Source: Actinomycetota bacterium (GTDB lineage: Bacteria > Actinomycetota > Thermoleophilia > Solirubrobacterales > 70-9). Taken from it: 16,808 nucleotides of DNA. The position numbers and the translations under genes were made by a program. The notes below the pieces were generated by a model. The model was not told the DNA's origin. It did not search any database and saw nothing but the letters and a program-made list of their open reading frames with translations. The stretch covers positions 1 to 16,808 of the forward strand of contig JAFDWD010000822.1 in assembly GCA_018268695.1 (NCBI GenBank). The letters run 5' to 3'. Below are positions 13,619 to 16,808 of this stretch, one piece after another (the first letter of the stretch is position 1; every line of letters starts with the position of its first letter).

Positions 13619-14947
13619 TCAGACCCCGTATTCGGCTTTCCATTTGGCGATGAAGTAGGACGGCACATCCCACTTCGGCATCACGTACTGGCCCGCTTCG
13701 GGGAGATTTTCTTTGGTCACGATCTGGTAGGTGAACGGGTCACCGATCGTCGGGTATTTCGGCTGGTTTTCAGTGCTCATCGATTCTTCGCGAGCGAGTT
13801 CCTGAGCGATCCCGTCGATACCCATCCAGACCGCGGCGTCGTAGTTGACGTCGGACTCCATGTCGATCGCACCCGATTCGATCAGACCGAGCGTCGCGAG
13901 ATCACCGTGGAAGGTAGCGACGAGCGGCTTTTCGGGGAATTCCTTACCTGGGAATTTCGACTGGATCACCTGACCGCCGACCTGGCCGGTGGTGTCGAAC
14001 GTGAACCAGTAGGCCTTCACGTTCGGGTTCTGGGTGATCTGCGTGGTGACCGTGTTGCGGGTGAAGGGCACGAGGTTGGCCGCATCGGTCACGACCTCAT
14101 CGCTGATCTTGATCTTGCTCTGGCCTTCGACCGCCTTTTCGAGCTGTTCGGTCCGTTCCGTGCCCCACTTGGCGGGGAAGTTGTGAACGTCGATTTCGAC
14201 CGGTTCTTCTTCAACCGTTTCGAGTTTTTCGAACAGGGCTTCGGTCAGCAGCTGTCCGGCTTTCGCCTCGTTCGGGCCGTAGTTGCCATTGAGTTCGCCG
14301 AGCGGCACACCGCCGCCGCCAACCTGGACGACCGGGATCCCTTTCGATCGCGCCTTCTGCAAGACCGGCGTGATCTGACCCGGTTCGATCGCGATCTCGA
14401 CGATCGCGTTGACGCCTTCGGCGAGCAGCGAGTTGCCGCAGGCGACGAACTGGGACGGCGTGCCTTTGCCGTCGCAGACGGTCGACTTCCAGCCGAGCTG
14501 CGCCGCCGCGAAGGTGGTCGAGTCGGCAAGACGATCAGACGATTCGATCCCGTTCAGGAAGTTGATGATCCCGATCTTGGCCTCCGGGACTTTCGCCGCT
14601 TCCTTTTCTTCACCGGCTTCGGTACCGGCTTTTTCGGCTTTTTCCTGTTCGGCGCCGCCCTGCGGACGGATGCCGCCACCGGTTTCGCCTTCGCTCAGGT
14701 AGGTGGCGCTTTCAAGCGCGGCGGTGACGGCGGCGCTGGTTTCGCCCCCGCTTTCTTCGCCGCCTTCTTCTTCGCCGCCTTCTTCTTCGCCGCCGGTTTC
14801 TTCGCTGGTTTCCGCCGGTTCGCTGGATTCGGTCGCACTGGAGCTGGAGCTGCTGCCCCCGCCGCAACCGGCCACGACCAAAATCGCGGCCAGCGCCAGG
14901 ACGACCAAGCCCAAGAGCCGTAGGCGCGATAGTCCGATTGATCTCAT
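13619..14947 (-). CDS. ABC transporter substrate-binding lipoprotein (type 1 periplasmic binding protein, sugar/RbsB class)
   Basis: 442-residue exported binding protein. Signal: RSIGLSRLRLLG (2-13), a hydrophobic stretch to 24 and the lipobox LVVAGC, lipidated at Cys28. A Ser/Glu/Gly-rich linker follows (about 30-70, GGEEE repeats), tethering it to the membrane. The Peripla_BP_4-type core begins near 123 (AKIGIINFLNGIESSDRLAD) and includes LLAEGVNAIVEIAIEPGQITPVL (174-196) and ARSKGIPVVQVGG (199-211). The N-terminal 120 residues are unusually long and disordered. ATG 14947 is chosen because the lipoprotein signal starts there and AGGAG lies upstream; the longer open frame runs into the ATPase gene. 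Glutamate and lysine codons are mostly GAA and AAA, unlike the GAG/AAG-rich neighbours. It forms an import system with the ATPase and permease genes to its right; its ligand is unknown and may be a carboxylic acid. Confidence 0.92.
   Translation of the reverse strand: MRSIGLSRLRLLGLVVLALAAILVVAGCGGGSSSSSSATESSEPAETSEETGGEEEGGEEEGGEESGGETSAAVTAALESATYLSEGETGGGIRPQGGAEQEKAEKAGTEAGEEKEAAKVPEAKIGIINFLNGIESSDRLADSTTFAAAQLGWKSTVCDGKGTPSQFVACGNSLLAEGVNAIVEIAIEPGQITPVLQKARSKGIPVVQVGGGGVPLGELNGNYGPNEAKAGQLLTEALFEKLETVEEEPVEIDVHNFPAKWGTERTEQLEKAVEGQSKIKISDEVVTDAANLVPFTRNTVTTQITQNPNVKAYWFTFDTTGQVGGQVIQSKFPGKEFPEKPLVATFHGDLATLGLIESGAIDMESDVNYDAAVWMGIDGIAQELAREESMSTENQPKYPTIGDPFTYQIVTKENLPEAGQYVMPKWDVPSYFIAKWKAEYGV
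14753..14794 (-). repeat. 15-base tandem repeat encoding GGEEE units in the lipoprotein linker
   Basis: About 2.8 copies of TTCTTCTTCGCCGCC (plus strand), read on the minus strand as GGEEE repeats. It forms part of the acidic, flexible tether behind the lipidated cysteine. Copy number may vary between strains by slippage. Confidence 0.8.
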
Positions 14948-15002
14948 CGTCTTCTTCTCTCCTCTGCTGTTTCCTAGGACATCGAACGGTTTCTGAACGA
15001 GG

Positions 15003-16544
15003 TCAGCTGGCCGCGAGCGGCTCTGCCTCGTGGCTGTAGCAGGCGTCGACGAGTTCCCCTTCGGAGATGTCGACGCCCTCGAACTGAGCAACCAGTTCGC
15101 CCTCGCGCATGACCAGGATCCGACTGCAGGTCCCGGTCAGCTCGTTGAACTCGGAGGACACGAAGATGACCCCTTTGCCCTGATCGGCCAAAGCGGACAT
15201 CAACTGGTAGACCTCCTCCTTCCCTTCGACGTCGATTCCCTGGGTCGGCTCGTCGAAGATGAAGACGTCGGCGCCGCTGTCGAGCCACTTCGCCAGCACC
15301 ACCTTCTGCTGGTTGCCGCCCGAGAGGTAACGGGTCGGATGCTCGACGTCGGCGACCTTGATCTGCAGGCGCCCGACCAGGTCGCGGGCCGCCTTGCGCT
15401 CGCGGCGCTCGCTCGGGAACGGCGCCGGGCCGGCGACGCGGAATTTCGGCAGCGAGGGCAGCGTCATGTTCTTGCGGACCGAGAAGTCGAGTACGCCGCC
15501 CTGGTTCTTGCGGTCCTCGGGCAGCAGGACGATGCCCGCCTTGAGGCCCTCGCGCGGGGAGCGGATGCGAACCTGCTTGCCGTGCATCAGGACCTCGCCG
15601 GAGGCGGCGCGGTCGGCGCCGAAGATCGCCCGCATCAGCTCGGTCCGGCCGGCGCCGACGAGGCCGGCGATGCCGAGCATCTCGCCCTGCTTCAGCTCGA
15701 AGCTGACGTTTTCGACGATCCCCGGGATGGTCATCCCCTTGACCTCCATCAGGTTCGGCGCCCCGGCCGGGGTCGAGTGCGGCACCCGTTTCTCGACCGC
15801 GATCGCCGAGCCGGTGATCAGGCTGATCAGCTTCGCCTTGTCGAGGTCGGCGGTCTCGCCGTGATGGACGGCGGCGCCGTTCAGCATCACCGTCACCTTG
15901 TCGGTCATCGCGAAGATCTCGTCGAGCCGGTGGGAGACGTAGAGGATCGCCACGCCCTCGGCGCGGAGGCTCTTCAGCGTCCGGTCGAGGTGGTCGATCT
16001 CGGCGTCGGTCAGCGAGGTGGTGGGCTCGTCGAGGACGAAGAGGCGGGCGTCGGCGGCGAGCCCGCGGGCGATCACGACCAGGCGACGCTGGGCGATGCT
16101 GAGGCTCGTCAGCGGCGCGCCGGGGTCGATCCCCGCGTCGAGGCGGTCGAGCGCCTCGGCCGCCTTCTTGCGCATCGCCCGACGCCGGACGAAGGCACCG
16201 CCCGCGGTCGGGTAGCCGAGGCCGAGCAGGACGTTCTCGGCGACGGTCAGGTTGGGGACGTCGGTCAGCTCCTGGTGGGCGAAGGCGAAGCCGAGCTCAC
16301 CCGCCGCGTGGGGGCTGTGGATCTCGGTCGGCTCGCCGTCGATCTTGATCTCGCCGCCGTCGGGCTGGACCACGCCGGCGAGCACCTTGATGATCGTGCT
16401 CTTGCCGGCGCCGTTCTTGCCGAGCAGTCCGTGGATCGAGCCAGCCTCGACCGTGAGGTCGGCCTGGTTCAGCGCGAGGACGCCGGGATACTGCTTGACG
16501 AGGCCGCGCGCCTCGATCCGCAGGCCTTTCTCGGGGCCGGTCAT
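15003..16544 (-). CDS. ABC transporter ATP-binding protein with two ATPase domains (RbsA/MglA class)
   Basis: 513-residue fused double ATPase of the sugar CUT2 type. Domain 1 (about 8-250): Walker A LLGKNGAGKST (40-50), Q-loop His-Gln91, a divergent signature SLSIAQRR (147-154), Walker B LFVLDEPTTSLTD (168-180), switch His205 in YVSHRLDE. Domain 2 (about 263-505): the degenerate Walker A GLVGAGRTE (294-302) usual in this class, LPEDRKNQGG (341-350), signature YLSGGNQQKV (406-415), Walker B VFIFDEPTQGIDV (427-439). Both domains look intact by family standards, one being the usual weak site. ATG 16544 follows the permease stop by 1 base (TGACATG) with AGGG upstream. The order permease-ATPase-binding protein differs from the classical rbs order. 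It powers uptake of the solute captured by the lipoprotein encoded next. Confidence 0.96.
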   Translation of the reverse strand: MTGPEKGLRIEARGLVKQYPGVLALNQADLTVEAGSIHGLLGKNGAGKSTIIKVLAGVVQPDGGEIKIDGEPTEIHSPHAAGELGFAFAHQELTDVPNLTVAENVLLGLGYPTAGGAFVRRRAMRKKAAEALDRLDAGIDPGAPLTSLSIAQRRLVVIARGLAADARLFVLDEPTTSLTDAEIDHLDRTLKSLRAEGVAILYVSHRLDEIFAMTDKVTVMLNGAAVHHGETADLDKAKLISLITGSAIAVEKRVPHSTPAGAPNLMEVKGMTIPGIVENVSFELKQGEMLGIAGLVGAGRTELMRAIFGADRAASGEVLMHGKQVRIRSPREGLKAGIVLLPEDRKNQGGVLDFSVRKNMTLPSLPKFRVAGPAPFPSERRERKAARDLVGRLQIKVADVEHPTRYLSGGNQQKVVLAKWLDSGADVFIFDEPTQGIDVEGKEEVYQLMSALADQGKGVIFVSSEFNELTGTCSRILVMREGELVAQFEGVDISEGELVDACYSHEAEPLAAS

Positions 16545-16545
16545 G

Positions 16546-16808
16546 TCAGACCCTGGCGGCGCCGAGTCGGCTGACCAGGACGGCGGCGATGAGGATCCCA
16601 CCCTGGACCAGGTTGATCACGTACGTTTCGAAGTTCAGCATCACCAGGCCGGTCTGGATGACGCCGAGGAAGAGGACGCCGACCACGGTGCCCGGAACGT
16701 TGAACTCGCCCGGGCGGAACACCGCGGCGCCGAGGAACACGGCGGCGAAGGCGGGCAGCAGGTAGGTGGCGCCGCCGTTGGGCGAGTAGGACGAGGAGAG
16801 GGAGATCA
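16546..16808 (-). CDS. ABC transporter permease (RbsC class), C-terminal part only
   Basis: The last 86 residues of a membrane permease (BPD_transp_2 family); the gene continues past the right edge. The visible chain reads LSSSYSPNGGATYLLPAFAAVFLG, then AAVFRPGEFNVPGTVVGVLFLGVIQTGLVMLNFETYVINLVQGGILIAAVLVSRL. It shows membrane segments around LLPAFAAVFLGAAV, GTVVGVLFLGVIQTGLVML and VQGGILIAAVLV. The F-x-PG-E-x-NVPGTVVGVLFLGVIQTGL pattern is typical of RbsC/XylH-type permeases. A GTG at 16740 opens an apparent short ORF but is internal to the gene, since the frame continues to the window end with family-like sequence. It is co-translated with the ATPase. Confidence 0.93.
   Translation of the reverse strand, partial: ISLSSSYSPNGGATYLLPAFAAVFLGAAVFRPGEFNVPGTVVGVLFLGVIQTGLVMLNFETYVINLVQGGILIAAVLVSRLGAARV

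Noticed and set aside
13907..14923. 338-codon plus-strand open frame rich in Phe/Gly/Ala
   Set aside because: It is the mirror of the lipoprotein gene; the Phe-rich stretches come from reading GAA codons on the opposite strand.
16546..16740. A separate 64-residue membrane protein starting at GTG 16740
   Set aside because: The same frame continues to the window edge with permease-like sequence, so it is the C-terminal part of a longer permease.

Overview
The window is GC-rich, almost fully coding DNA (no gene-free stretch longer than about 90 bases). It looks like an accessory acyl-CoA catabolism region from a high-GC actinobacterium. Codon third positions are nearly all G or C, starts are often GTG, TTG or possibly CTG, genes overlap by ATGA, and the families are FadD/CaiC-type ligases, acyl-CoA carboxylases and an AtuA-family protein. 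Thermoleophilia (Solirubrobacterales-like) is a plausible guess, but no phylogenetic marker is present to prove it. No tRNA, rRNA, CRISPR array, transposase or phage gene was seen.

Left block (1-9182, minus strand, read right to left): an AMP-forming acyl-CoA ligase, a biotin carboxylase/BCCP fusion (acyl-CoA carboxylase alpha), a carboxyltransferase (beta, MccB-like), an enoyl-CoA hydratase/isomerase with a PaaG-like active site, an AtuA-family protein, and a second biotin carboxylase that lacks a carrier domain. Another gene apparently starts at position 7. Spacing is tight (two ATGA overlaps, gaps of 11 and 34 bases), so this is probably one operon that activates a branched or unsaturated acid, carboxylates the CoA ester and processes the product. 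The genes resemble the leucine (Liu/Mcc) and acyclic terpene (Atu) routes without matching either fully.

Middle block (9274-10970, plus strand): a divergent pair, an enoyl-CoA hydratase with both catalytic glutamates and an SMP-30/gluconolactonase-type hydrolase, 2 bases apart. It converges on a small secreted protein of unknown function (11034-11573, minus).

Right block (11613-16808, minus strand): an RbsC-like permease (cut by the window edge), a double-domain RbsA/MglA-like ATPase, a lipoprotein substrate-binding protein, a SnoaL-like protein and a CaiC-like CoA ligase. Gaps are 1, 55 and 3 bases, then an ATGA overlap. The pairing suggests that the imported solute is a carboxylic acid that is CoA-activated on entry rather than a sugar.

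The most unusual signal is a near-perfect palindrome with 18-base shared arms and a 3-base loop, present twice. One copy is between convergent genes (10972-11012). The other lies in frame inside the biotin carboxylase/BCCP gene (6041-6083), where it encodes a 14-residue insert between the carboxylase and biotin-carrier domains. This looks like a mobile palindromic element able to insert in coding sequence.
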